The notes: generated by a model from the letters alone, not told the origin. A stretch of 64,000 bases of DNA from Clostridia bacterium (GCA_017428085.1 JAFRRP010000080.1:1-64000), one strand, 5' to 3'. Positions 44,012-52,368 are shown, counted from the first letter of the stretch. A program made the numbers and translations.

Positions 44012-44488
44012 TTATGCGAAAATGCCCTGGATCAAATTCTTGATAAAGGCGATAAAGCTCTTGAGCCACTCATACGGAGAAAAGATAAACTTGAGAGGCA
44101 TGTCGGCGCCGCACTCGTCGCATTTGCCGTCCTCGTTCTCATCCACATGCGCTTTAATGGGGATCGTCTTCGTTTCAAGGCCGTGGCAACGGGCACATTC
44201 ACGCTGCTGCAGTCCCTCCGTCGTACAGGTGGCGGCGTTCACCTCCACCCACTCGCCGTAGCTGTGGCCGAGGGCATTGGTATAGGAATCCTTATACCAA
44301 TCGCCGCACTTGGAACAGACGTGCAGCGTATAGCCCTGATCCGCGCAGGTGGGAGGAACAACGGTATCTTTATAGATGTGCTCACAAGTCGTCTCCCCAT
44401 CGCCCTCCGCAAACGCGGCGACGCCGAAGAAGGACAGCGCCATGACAAGGCAGAGAAGGACGCTTATCGCTTTATTGATTTTTTTCAT
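44012..44488 (-). CDS. Small secreted CxxC-module protein with C-terminal amphipathic helix
   Basis: 158 residues. Signal peptide 1-27 (VLLCLVMALSFFGVAAFAEG). Two tandem modules of about 40 residues each follow the plan C-E/T-x-H...PPTC-x-x-x-GY-x-x-x-x-C-x-x-C-G...ALGH; the second ends CARCHGLETKTIPI, then CDECGADM. The same modules recur in the dockerin proteins at 53312 and 12195. The C-terminus PYEWLKSFIAFIKNLIQGIFA is an aromatic amphipathic helix like that of the MBG-repeat protein. Probably a cell-surface or wall-associated protein; the cysteines may bind Zn or form disulfides. Function unknown. Confidence 0.8.
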   Translation of the reverse strand: MKKINKAISVLLCLVMALSFFGVAAFAEGDGETTCEHIYKDTVVPPTCADQGYTLHVCSKCGDWYKDSYTNALGHSYGEWVEVNAATCTTEGLQQRECARCHGLETKTIPIKAHVDENEDGKCDECGADMPLKFIFSPYEWLKSFIAFIKNLIQGIFA

Positions 44489-44555
44489 CTATCAAAACCC
44501 TCCCGGTCGATAATATTTTTCTTCATTATGATTATAACAGATTTATCCGCGTCTG

Positions 44556-46058
44556 TCAACGAACAGATTTCACAAATCGAAGAAACGCTTTTTTGCCATT
44601 TTCACTGCGCTCGTATACGCCGGCGTGCTCCAGCACCTTGGCGAACACCAGCCCGACTTCCGCCTTGATGATACCGTCCACGTTGTCCGCGGTGATCTCC
44701 GGATACTTTTTCATAAATCCGTACGCCCATTCCGCGTGAGGGGCGGTCAGCGGGTCGGCGGTCAGGTCGCGGCCTTCCAGAATGCCCTGCGCCAGCGCGG
44801 CAAGCTCCGGCTTCAGCCGCGGCGGCAGCACCGCGAGGCCCATGACCTCGATCAGGCCGATGTTCTCCTTTTTGATATGGTGCAGCTCCGCGTGGGGATG
44901 GTACACGCCAAGCGGATGCTCGTCGGTGGTGATGTTGTTCCGCAGCACCAGGTCCAGCTCGTACAGCTCTCCCCTGCGCCGCGCGATGGGCGTGATGGTG
45001 TTGTGGGGCACGCCGTCGGTCTCTGCAAAGACGAACGCGTTTTCGTCGGTGTAGCCGCGCCACGCGGCAAGGATGCGGTCGGCCAGTTCCACAAGGCTGT
45101 CACGGTTCAGCGACTGCAAACGGATCGTGGACAGCGGCCATTTGACGATCCCCGCCTTTACGTCGGCAAAGCCGTCAAAGGAGATCTCCGTCTCGATGGG
45201 CGCGCGCTCCATGGCGAATTCGTGATGGCCGCCCTGGAAGTGCTCGTGGCTGAGAATGGAGCCGCCCACGATGGGCAGGTCGGCGTTGGAGCCGATGAAA
45301 TAGTGCGGGAACACCGTGACGAACTCCAGCAGCTTCGCGAAGGCGGAGCGGTCGATCTTCATGGGGATATGTTTGCTGTTGAACACGATACAGTGCTCGT
45401 TATAATACACGTAGGGAGAATACTGCATGAACCACGGCTCGCCGTTGATGGTCAGCGGCACGATACGGTGGTTCTGACGGGCGGGGAAATCCACGCGGCC
45501 GGCGTAGCCCTCGCACTCGCGGCACAGCAGGCATTTGGGATAGCCGGATTGAGGCGCGTTTTTGGCGGCGGCGATAGCCTTGGGGTCCTTTTCCGGCTTG
45601 GACAGGTTGATCGTGATCTCGATCCTGCCGTAGTCGCTTTCCGGCTCCCACTTGATGATCTTTGCGATGCGGTCCCGGCGGATATAGTTGGTATCGTTGC
45701 TGAGGGCATAAAAATAGTCCGTGGCCTTGATCGGAGACTCCGTGTACAGGTCGGCAAACTTTTTCTGCACCTCGGAGGGACGAGGCGTCAGCGCGCCCAT
45801 CAGGGCGGTATCGAACAGGTCCCGGTAGGTGATGGAATCCTCAATGATCCCTTTTTCCGCCGCATAGTCGCACAGCTTTTCCAGCAGCTCATGCAGCGGC
45901 AGGTCGGCGGCGGGCGCGGTATCGTCGACCGCGTCCGTCTTCAGCAGCGCCAGCAGCGCGTTGGTACAGTAAACGCAGTCGGCTTCCTCCGCCAGAGAGT
46001 GGGAAACGGCGTAGTCGATCAGTCCTTTGATATAGGTATCCGGCATAACAAAAACCAT
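44556..46058 (-). CDS. galT: UDP-glucose-hexose-1-phosphate uridylyltransferase, class II
   Basis: 500 residues; exchanges UMP between UDP-glucose and galactose 1-phosphate in the Leloir pathway. Length and wording fit the longer Gram-positive class II GalT: PSEVQKKFADLYTESPIKATDYFYALSNDTNYIRRDRI, SKPEKDP, CLLCRECEGYAGRVDFPARQNHRIVPL, GGSILSHEHFQGGHH (active-site His region) and HPHAELHHIKKENIGLIEVMGLAVLPPRL. No galK or galE in the window. In NahK pathways this enzyme handles the galactose 1-phosphate half, so it may serve the nahK unit 40 kb away. Confidence 0.93.
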   Translation of the reverse strand: MVFVMPDTYIKGLIDYAVSHSLAEEADCVYCTNALLALLKTDAVDDTAPAADLPLHELLEKLCDYAAEKGIIEDSITYRDLFDTALMGALTPRPSEVQKKFADLYTESPIKATDYFYALSNDTNYIRRDRIAKIIKWEPESDYGRIEITINLSKPEKDPKAIAAAKNAPQSGYPKCLLCRECEGYAGRVDFPARQNHRIVPLTINGEPWFMQYSPYVYYNEHCIVFNSKHIPMKIDRSAFAKLLEFVTVFPHYFIGSNADLPIVGGSILSHEHFQGGHHEFAMERAPIETEISFDGFADVKAGIVKWPLSTIRLQSLNRDSLVELADRILAAWRGYTDENAFVFAETDGVPHNTITPIARRRGELYELDLVLRNNITTDEHPLGVYHPHAELHHIKKENIGLIEVMGLAVLPPRLKPELAALAQGILEGRDLTADPLTAPHAEWAYGFMKKYPEITADNVDGIIKAEVGLVFAKVLEHAGVYERSENGKKAFLRFVKSVR

Positions 46059-46082
46059 GGCCTTTCTTACTTGATACCATAT

Positions 46083-46111
46083 AGTATATACTGTCGCGTC
46101 CCTTGCCGCAA
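46083..46111 (-). promoter_or_regulatory. Sigma-A-like promoter for galT
   Basis: Minus strand TTGCGG (46111-46106), 17-base spacer, TATACT (46088-46083). Confidence 0.55.
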
Positions 46112-46140
46112 GAGGGAAAGGGAATTTTTTCCGATTTTTG

Positions 46141-46169
46141 TTGCATTGCGGCCCCGATTGTTATATGAT
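46141..46169 (+). promoter_or_regulatory. Sigma-A promoter for the GH29 gene
   Basis: TTGCAT (46141-46146), 17-base spacer, TATGAT (46164-46169), divergent from the galT promoter. Confidence 0.7.
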
Positions 46170-46206
46170 GGAAACAAGAAAAAGGAACAGGAGAGGATCT
46201 TGACAG

Positions 46207-47832
46207 ATGACATACGAAAACAACTGGGAATCCTTAAATTCCCGTCCCGTGCCGGAATGGTTCGCCGACGCGAAATTCGGCATCTTCATCCACTGGGGCG
46301 TCTACTCCGTCCCCGCGTTTACCAAAAAGGGCGACTACGCCGAGTGGTACATGCGGCAGATCGAAAACCCCGATTCCGAAGCGCGGAAATTCCACGACCG
46401 CGTCTACGGGAAGGACTTCCGCTATGAGGACTTCGCCGGGATGTTCAAGGCGGAGCTGTTCGACGCGGACCAGTGGGCGGACGTCATCAGACGCTCCGGC
46501 GCGAAGTACATGAACCTGGTCTCCAAGCACCACGACGGCTTCTGCCTGTACAAATCCGACTACGCGTGGAACTGGAACTCCGTGGATATCGGCCCCCACC
46601 GGGACTTCTGCCTGGAGCTGAAGACCGCGCTGGAGGGCACCGGCGTACGGTTCGGCGTGTACCATTCCGTTTACGAGTGGTTCCATCCGCTGTACCTGAA
46701 GGACCCGGAACAGTACGCGCTGCAGCACCTGCACCCGATGCTGAAGGAACTGATCACGAAATACGAGCCCGCGACGCTGTTCACCGACGGCGAGTGGGAC
46801 CACGAGAGCAGCGTATGGCATTCCACCGAGTTTTTGCAGTGGCTGTATAACGAATCCCCTGTAAAAGACTATATCGTCCCCAATGACCGCTGGGGCAAGG
46901 AGACCCGCGGCAGACTGGGCGGCAACTTCACAACGGAATACGGCACCATCGACGGCGGAAGGAAGATCGAGGACGTGGAGCTGGACCGCCCCTTCGAGGA
47001 GTGCCGCGGCATCGGCCGTTCCTTCGGGCTGAACCGCGCCGAGACGACAGAGGACTATTTAAGCGCGAAAGAACTGCTGACGACGCTGGTGGACCTTGTC
47101 GCCAAGGGCGGCAACCTCCTGCTGAACATCGGCCCCGCGGCGGACGGCACCATCCCCGTCATCATGGAAGAGCGTCTGCTGCAGATGGGCAAATGGCTCT
47201 CCGTCAACGGCGACGCCATCTACGGCACCCGCGTCTATACAAAAAAACCGCAGGAACATATCTGGTACACGAAAAAGGCGGATACGGTCTACGCGATCAT
47301 CGACCGCTTCCCCTTCGGCGGCGTGACCTTTGACGAGATCCCGTATTCCGACGGGCTGAAAGCGCGGCTGCTCTCCCACCCCGCCGCCCTGACGGTAGAA
47401 AACGACGAAGGAAAGGCAAAGATCACGTTCCAGCCCATCGACCCGGAGGAAGTGGCCTGCGAGCACCTTTACGCGATCGAATTCACGCGCTGTGAACCTT
47501 CGGTCGTCATTACGACAGATGGAACAGATAAGGCGAAGAACGACGAAGTCGCCGACGCCCCCGCGTTCGAGTCGGTCTCTGCGGAAGAAGCGATTCCCGT
47601 TTCCTCCGTGCTGATGGATCGGCCGGCCCCCTCGTTCCCGCAGCAGGAACCGACGTTCCCGTTCTTTGAAACGGGTCCCATTCCCGCGCCGGTCGAAGCT
47701 CCCGCTCCTGCGCCTGTTCCGACGCCTGCTCCTGTTCCGGAAGCGCTGCCGCTCAGATGCCCGCAGTGTGGGACGGAGGTCAAAAGCCCGACGGAAAAGT
47801 ACTGCCGTTACTGCGGCGCGCCGCTGCGGTAA
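46207..47832 (+). CDS. GH29 alpha-L-fucosidase with C-terminal zinc ribbon
   Basis: 541 residues, no signal peptide. GH29 barrel (about 1-350): WFADAKFGIFIHWGVYSVPAF, KYMNLVSKHHDGFCLYKS (conserved His pair), FTDGEWD with likely nucleophile Asp194, and LLTTLVDLVAKGGNLLLNIGP. A beta-sandwich follows to about 435. Unusually, an Ala/Pro linker (PAPVEAPAPAPVPTPAPVPEA) then leads to a zinc ribbon CPQCG-x11-CRYCG at the very C-terminus, common in cytoplasmic or membrane regulatory proteins but not in fucosidases. Retaining exo-enzyme releasing L-fucose from imported oligosaccharide. RBS AGGAGAGG. Confidence 0.9.
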   Translation: MTYENNWESLNSRPVPEWFADAKFGIFIHWGVYSVPAFTKKGDYAEWYMRQIENPDSEARKFHDRVYGKDFRYEDFAGMFKAELFDADQWADVIRRSGAKYMNLVSKHHDGFCLYKSDYAWNWNSVDIGPHRDFCLELKTALEGTGVRFGVYHSVYEWFHPLYLKDPEQYALQHLHPMLKELITKYEPATLFTDGEWDHESSVWHSTEFLQWLYNESPVKDYIVPNDRWGKETRGRLGGNFTTEYGTIDGGRKIEDVELDRPFEECRGIGRSFGLNRAETTEDYLSAKELLTTLVDLVAKGGNLLLNIGPAADGTIPVIMEERLLQMGKWLSVNGDAIYGTRVYTKKPQEHIWYTKKADTVYAIIDRFPFGGVTFDEIPYSDGLKARLLSHPAALTVENDEGKAKITFQPIDPEEVACEHLYAIEFTRCEPSVVITTDGTDKAKNDEVADAPAFESVSAEEAIPVSSVLMDRPAPSFPQQEPTFPFFETGPIPAPVEAPAPAPVPTPAPVPEALPLRCPQCGTEVKSPTEKYCRYCGAPLR

Positions 47833-47849
47833 TCTGCTTTACGAATGGA

Positions 47850-47895
47850 TAAAAAAACACATCCCGACGGAAATTCCGTCAGGATGTGTTTTTTT
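47850..47895. terminator. Bidirectional terminator between GH29 and pncB
   Basis: AAAAAAACACATCC-CGACGGAAATTCCGTC-AGGATGTGTTTTTTT forms a long stem (ACACATCC/GGATGTGT plus GACGGAA/TTCCGTC), A-run left and T-run right. Confidence 0.9.
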
Positions 47896-47909
47896 AAGGA
47901 ATCAAAGCA

Positions 47910-49103
47910 TTATTTTTCACGGTCGATGCGGAACGCCACGGAGCGTTCGAGATATTCCAGATATTCCTCGTCCCGGCACATGGCCTTGCCGGGGGTGTCG
48001 GAGAGCTTGGCGACCGGGCGGCCGTTGACGTACTGCAGCTTGATGACGATGTTCAGCGCCTCCGCGCTGGTGTCGTTACTGACGAAGGTGCCGATGCCGA
48101 AGGAGACCTTCGCCTTTTCGCGGAAGTAATCGTACAGCTTCTGGGCGCGGTCGAAATCGAGGCTGTCGCTGAACAGCAGCAGCTTGGTCCTCGGGTCCAC
48201 GCCGTACTTTTGGTAGTGGGCGATGATCTTCTCGCCCCACTCGTAGGGGTCGCCGCTGTCGTGGCGCACGCCGTTGTAGTTGTTGACGTTGGAGCGGGTG
48301 AAATCCAGCAGGAACAGGTCGGTGGTGATGGTATCGGTCAGCGCCGTGCCGTTGTCGCCGTTATACTCGTCGTACCAGTCCTTCATGGCGTAGTGGTTGG
48401 TGTAGGCCAGCGGGATGGAATCGATGCCCTGATACATCTGCACGAATTCATGCGCGTAGGTGCCGATGGGCGTGACGTTGTACTTCATGGCCAGATACAC
48501 GTTGGAGGTGCCCACGCAGCTCTTCGTCTCCGTGACCAGCCGCCGGACCACCTCGTCCTCCCACTCGCGGGAGAGCCTTCTGCGGCAGCCGAATTCAGCG
48601 AAATTGAAGGTATAGGTCCCGTCGTTGAGCTTGCGGATCTTGTCGTCCAGCCGTTCCCGGGCGGAGGCCAGCAGCGCGTCGTAATCGTACGCCATGCGGA
48701 AATAGACCTCGTTGACAATCTCCAGCAGGAAGATCTCGAACTGCATGGCGGAGAACAGCGGCCCGTCCACCACGATGGAAAGCTCGCCTTCCGGCGACAG
48801 CGAAACGTTCACGTAGTCCCGGATGGGGTGGTAAAGGCGCAGGAATTCCACGTAGTCGTTCTTGATAAAGCGGATGGAGCGCAGGTAATCCAACTCTTCT
48901 TTTGTAAAGCGCAGCGAGCACAGGTGGTCGATCTGCGCTTCGATCTCCTCCGCCATTTCCGGCGTAAAGGTCACGCCCTTGTTGCGGCACTTGAAATAAT
49001 ACTGCCCGCACAGATCGGTATGTTTGTGGAAGATCACCTGATCCATGTTGAATTTGTAAAGGTCGGTATCAAGCAGCGATACGACGATGGGAGATAATTT
49101 CAT
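47910..49103 (-). CDS. pncB: Nicotinate phosphoribosyltransferase
   Basis: 397 residues; makes nicotinate mononucleotide from nicotinate and PRPP with ATP. Starts SPIVVSLLDTDLYKFNMDQVIFHKH, a hallmark opening; further family parts are YYFKCRNKGVTF, EFGCRRRLSREWEDEVV, VGTSNVYLAMKYNVTPIGTYAHEFVQMYQG and YNGVRHDSGDPYEWGEKIIAHY (PRPP site). It resembles the shorter Gram-negative type. Last gene of the NAD cluster; 57 bp after the adenylyltransferase gene. Confidence 0.95.
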   Translation of the reverse strand: MKLSPIVVSLLDTDLYKFNMDQVIFHKHTDLCGQYYFKCRNKGVTFTPEMAEEIEAQIDHLCSLRFTKEELDYLRSIRFIKNDYVEFLRLYHPIRDYVNVSLSPEGELSIVVDGPLFSAMQFEIFLLEIVNEVYFRMAYDYDALLASARERLDDKIRKLNDGTYTFNFAEFGCRRRLSREWEDEVVRRLVTETKSCVGTSNVYLAMKYNVTPIGTYAHEFVQMYQGIDSIPLAYTNHYAMKDWYDEYNGDNGTALTDTITTDLFLLDFTRSNVNNYNGVRHDSGDPYEWGEKIIAHYQKYGVDPRTKLLLFSDSLDFDRAQKLYDYFREKAKVSFGIGTFVSNDTSAEALNIVIKLQYVNGRPVAKLSDTPGKAMCRDEEYLEYLERSVAFRIDREK

Positions 49104-49160
49104 AGCAGCTACCTCTTTTCAAAAGGATACGTCAAAGAGTTGAGAGTTTTTTTCATTATT

Positions 49161-49715
49161 TTATATGCTCGCCGTCTCGGTATTGGCCTGCGCCGCTTCT
49201 ACCAACGCGCGGAGGGTCTCGAATTCATCCCACAGCACGGGGTCGGAAAAGCGCTTCCACGCCTCCGCGTTGCCGGAGAGGAAGTATTCCCGCATCTGCG
49301 AGGCGGAAATGTCGATGATCTTCGGCACGTACAGCTCCGCGATGGTCAGCGCTTTGATGCTGTCGAACCAGTCGATGCGGCGCTCCTCCTTGCCGGAGAC
49401 CAGCAGGTCCGGCAGCTCGCCGAAACGCTCCGTCACGTTGTCGATCACATAGTCGCCCCAGCGGGAGTTATTGCCCACGCCGATATCCGGCAGCGGGTAA
49501 ACGCTGATCCGGTCGCCGTAGATCTTCGTCAGCAGCCGTTTGCGCGTTTCATAGTCGAAGGGGTTTTTGGCGGTGCCGGATTCCTGCGAGGAACCGACGA
49601 ACACACCGACCCGTTCGCACAGCTCGACGGCCTTGTCGATCATGAACTTGTGCCCGTTGTGGAAGGTCTGGAAGCGGCCCACCGTGATGCCGAGATGGTA
49701 CGGTTTATTCTCCAT
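49161..49715 (-). CDS. Nicotinate/nicotinamide-nucleotide adenylyltransferase-like protein
   Basis: 184 residues of the cytidylyltransferase-like nucleotidyltransferase superfamily: GITVGRFQTFHNGHKFMIDKA holds the HxGH-type motif (HNGH), followed by VFVGSSQESGTAKNPF and, near the end, KIIDISASQMREYF in place of the ISSTxIR motif. By family and position between nadE and pncB it should adenylylate NMN or nicotinate mononucleotide (NadM/NadR-like). ATG 49715 lies inside the last codons of nadE (11-bp overlap). Substrate preference cannot be read from sequence. Confidence 0.82.
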   Translation of the reverse strand: MENKPYHLGITVGRFQTFHNGHKFMIDKAVELCERVGVFVGSSQESGTAKNPFDYETRKRLLTKIYGDRISVYPLPDIGVGNNSRWGDYVIDNVTERFGELPDLLVSGKEERRIDWFDSIKALTIAELYVPKIIDISASQMREYFLSGNAEAWKRFSDPVLWDEFETLRALVEAAQANTETASI

Positions 49716-50451
49716 GGCATTCGATCTCCGGATCAAAGGACGGCATCAGCTGCAGCTTGAACAGGTTGGCTTTATGCCGTCGGTCGATGTTCTCTTTTTT
49801 CGCGGGGTCGTCGATGACGCCCTCCCGGATGTACCGGTCCAGCTCCGCGTAGGTGAAGCCCAGATTGTCCTCGTCGGTCTTGCCGCACAGCCCGTCGGAG
49901 GGGACCTTGTCCACCAGCTCCGAGGGCAGCCCCAGCAGGCGGCCGACGGCCTTCACTTCCTGCACCGTCAGGTGAGAGCAAGGGCTGAAATCGCCCACGC
50001 TGTCCCCGTACCGGGTGGAGTACCCCACCCAGTCCTCCGACAGGTTGCAGGTGTTGGCGACGCGCCCGTTGTGGCTCTGTGACACCGCGTAGAGCGTGGC
50101 CATGCGGATACGGGGCGGCAGGTTGATCCGGCTCTGGTCGCCCATCTCGAACGGGATGCTCTTCGTCACGCCCTCCACCGCGTCCTTGATATTGACGATA
50201 TAATGGCGGATGCCGAGGTGCTCCACCAGCAGCAGCGCCTTGTCGATATCCTTTTGCTCGCCGCAGGGCATCAGCACGCCGATGACGCGGTCCCTGCCCA
50301 GCGCCTCCGCGCAAAGGGCCGCCACGACGGAGCTGTCCTTGCCGCCGGAGATACCGATCACCGCGTTGCAGCCCGGACCGTTTTTCTCGAAGAAATCCCG
50401 GATCCACCGCACGCAGTCGCTCTTTACTGTTTCCGCATCGAATTGATACAT
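49705..50451 (-). CDS. nadE: NAD+ synthase (ammonia-dependent type)
   Basis: 248 residues, lacking the N-terminal glutaminase domain. PP-loop AVIGISGGKDSSVVAALCAEALG, then LLVEHLGIRHYIVNIKDAV, RMATLYAVSQSHNGRVANTCNLSEDWVGYSTRYGDSVGDFSP (substrate sites) and PSDGLCGKTDEDNLGFTYAELD. Converts deamido-NAD+ to NAD+ with ATP. Followed by the adenylyltransferase with an 11-bp overlap; separated from pncA by the composite repeat at 50480-50608. Confidence 0.95.
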   Translation of the reverse strand: MYQFDAETVKSDCVRWIRDFFEKNGPGCNAVIGISGGKDSSVVAALCAEALGRDRVIGVLMPCGEQKDIDKALLLVEHLGIRHYIVNIKDAVEGVTKSIPFEMGDQSRINLPPRIRMATLYAVSQSHNGRVANTCNLSEDWVGYSTRYGDSVGDFSPCSHLTVQEVKAVGRLLGLPSELVDKVPSDGLCGKTDEDNLGFTYAELDRYIREGVIDDPAKKENIDRRHKANLFKLQLMPSFDPEIECHGE

Positions 50452-50479
50452 GGCTTATCATCCTTTTTATGAATTGTGA

Positions 50480-50608
50480 GTTCAGCGAGCAATTTGCTCG
50501 CTGAACAGTCGTTAGAAATATTGTTTTCATAGGACCATCCGGAGGATTTCTAACGACTGACGACTAAAAACTAACGACTGGATTTGTCGAGTGCAACTCG
50601 ACAAATCC
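50480..50608. repeat. Composite inverted-repeat element (copy 3)
   Basis: Hairpin GTTCAGCGAGC-AATTT-GCTCGCTGAAC (50480-50506), unit GTCGTTAG, core TTGTTTTCATAGGACCATCC, inverted TAACGACTGACGACT units, and hairpin GGATTTGTCG...CGACAAATCC (50580-50608). Inserted inside the NAD operon between nadE and pncA; its end touches the pncA stop codon. Confidence 0.8.
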
Positions 50609-51132
50609 TATTTGATCGTGACTTGACAGCTGCGCATGGTCTCCAGCGCCGCCGCGTGTTTTTCGGGGGTCACGCCCGCGCAGCAGGCCGCGTCCACGGA
50701 GATCGGCGCTTCCGGGAAATAAGCCTTCAGGATCAGCGCGTTGGAGACCACACAGATGTCCGTGCACAGGCCGATCAGCTCCACGCTGAAATCCTCGCCG
50801 TCCACGGCTCTTTCGATCAGCTCCGGCAGCGCCGTGGAGCCGAAGGTGATCTTCTCCACCGGGGTATAGGCTTTCTCCGCCAGCGCGTCGGCAACGGCCT
50901 GATCCAGCCGCCAACCCGCCGTGTTTTTGATACAGTGGGGCACCGGGAGGAATTTCCCCTCCTGTGTGTCCATGTAGTTTTTGAAATGCGTGTCGTAGGT
51001 GACGAAGATCTCCCCGTCGAAGGTCTTGATCTTCTCCGCGACGGCGGAGACGATGGCGACGGCCTCTTTGCTGCCCAGCGCCCCGTCCACAAAATCCTTC
51101 TGCATATCCACGACCACTAAAAACCGTTTCAT
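50608..51132 (-). CDS. pncA: Nicotinamidase (isochorismatase superfamily)
   Basis: 174 residues. Catalytic Asp in VVDMQKDFVDGAL, metal-site region TYDTHFKNYMDTQEGKFLPVPHC, Lys in EKITFGS, and nucleophilic Cys in LIGLCTDICVVSNAL. Hydrolyses nicotinamide to nicotinate, feeding PncB, the adenylyltransferase and NadE encoded next to it. RBS AAAGGAGA. No separate promoter is evident, so it may follow the sialidase-like gene in one transcript. Confidence 0.92.
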   Translation of the reverse strand: MKRFLVVVDMQKDFVDGALGSKEAVAIVSAVAEKIKTFDGEIFVTYDTHFKNYMDTQEGKFLPVPHCIKNTAGWRLDQAVADALAEKAYTPVEKITFGSTALPELIERAVDGEDFSVELIGLCTDICVVSNALILKAYFPEAPISVDAACCAGVTPEKHAAALETMRSCQVTIK

Positions 51133-51193
51133 TTCCGCATTCTCCTTTTTCGATTATTCCGATGCTTCGCAATCGCACCTAACACTTTGTTTA

Positions 51194-51228
51194 CCTGTTG
51201 CCTGCTGCCTATTCCCTGCTGCCTATTC
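51194..51228. repeat. CAGGCAGCAGG-family repeat at the end of the sialidase-like gene
   Basis: On the minus strand TAGGCAGCAGGGAATAGGCA followed by GCAGGCAACAGG. The first TAG is the gene's stop codon. Same unit as at 2494-2528. Confidence 0.65.
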
Positions 51229-52323
51229 GATCTCCACCCGGCGGATGCGGGTGCGCGTCAGGCACATGCCGTCCTCTTCCCCGCCGCAGCAGTAGGACAG
51301 CAGAAAGGTTTTTTCATCAAGAAAATACATGGCAGGGTAACAGTAACCGCATCCCGGATCGTCCTCCAGCACCGTAAAGCGGGAAAAGTTCAGTCCGTCT
51401 TCGCTTTGCGCCAGCACGAAGGGCGTACGCCCCGCGTTGATCCAGCGCCCGTCCGGGGCCAGTCTGCCGTTGTAGTTGGGGATGGGGTTCCACACCGCGT
51501 AATAGACGCCGCTGAAAGGATTGCGGCGGATCAGCATGGGCGAATCGGGCGAGGTAAAACACGAAGGCACCGGCCTCGTCCACGTTGCGCCGCCGTCGGA
51601 GGAGAAGCTCTCGTACTGGAAGTGGCGGTCGGTGCGGAAATAGCCGTACAACCTGCCGTCCGGCAGCGCCTCGATCCCCGGCTCCTGCAGTCCGGTACGG
51701 GTATGACCGGGGTACGGCATGGACAGCACCTTTGATTTCCGGTACCAGTTCCGCCCGTGTTCGTTGCCCGCCCACACGCAGGCCGTACCGAAATAGGAGC
51801 CGTGACGGTTCCTTTTTTCGCCGACGATGGGGTGGCGCGCCAGCGGGATCAGCACCTCCCCCTGCGGGGAGACCGTGAGACGGGCGTTGTTGACCACGTA
51901 GTACACGCCGCGCGTTTTCGGCACACACAGCTCCGGCGGGCCGAAGGACAGGCCGTTTTCCTCGTTGGCCCGTTTCAGGTACACCGCCGACTGCGGCCCG
52001 AATTTGGCGAGATAAAACAGGCACAGCGTACCGTCCGGGATACGGCACAGCGACACGCTCATGATGTTCTGCGTATCCAGCTCCGCTGCCGTGGCCAGCA
52101 GGTCCGGCAGGGGCGCAAACGACCTGCCGTCGTCTTTCGAGATCATACCCGCCACGTCGCAGGCCGCGTCATCGCCGTCGTCGTCGCCGTGGTAACGGCT
52201 GTAGGCAAACAGGACCGATCCGTCCTTCAGACGCGCAAAATCCCCCTCGCTGTTGCGGGGATTGTTTTTCCCGCGGGGCAGCTCCGCCGCCACGGAAAGA
52301 CCTTTGATGACAGGAGCTTCCAT
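51223..52323 (-). CDS. Sialidase-like BNR-repeat protein
   Basis: 366 residues from ATG 52323 (GGAGG seven bases upstream); the longer upstream frame covers promoter DNA. Six-bladed propeller features: Asp-box-like motifs SKDDGRSF, SSDGGATW and SEDGLNF, an Arg-containing start (PRNSEGDFARLKDGSVLFAYSRY) and YPAMYFLDEKTFLLSYCCGG near the end. No signal peptide, so either cytoplasmic acting on imported sialosides or another exo-glycosidase or lyase of the BNR superfamily. The catalytic Arg triad cannot be confirmed by eye. Upstream of the NAD genes on the same strand. Confidence 0.78.
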   Translation of the reverse strand: MEAPVIKGLSVAAELPRGKNNPRNSEGDFARLKDGSVLFAYSRYHGDDDGDDAACDVAGMISKDDGRSFAPLPDLLATAAELDTQNIMSVSLCRIPDGTLCLFYLAKFGPQSAVYLKRANEENGLSFGPPELCVPKTRGVYYVVNNARLTVSPQGEVLIPLARHPIVGEKRNRHGSYFGTACVWAGNEHGRNWYRKSKVLSMPYPGHTRTGLQEPGIEALPDGRLYGYFRTDRHFQYESFSSDGGATWTRPVPSCFTSPDSPMLIRRNPFSGVYYAVWNPIPNYNGRLAPDGRWINAGRTPFVLAQSEDGLNFSRFTVLEDDPGCGYCYPAMYFLDEKTFLLSYCCGGEEDGMCLTRTRIRRVEIE

Positions 52324-52368
52324 TCCGTCGCCTCCGCTTCTTGTGATCTTGTCACGTTCTGATTTTTT

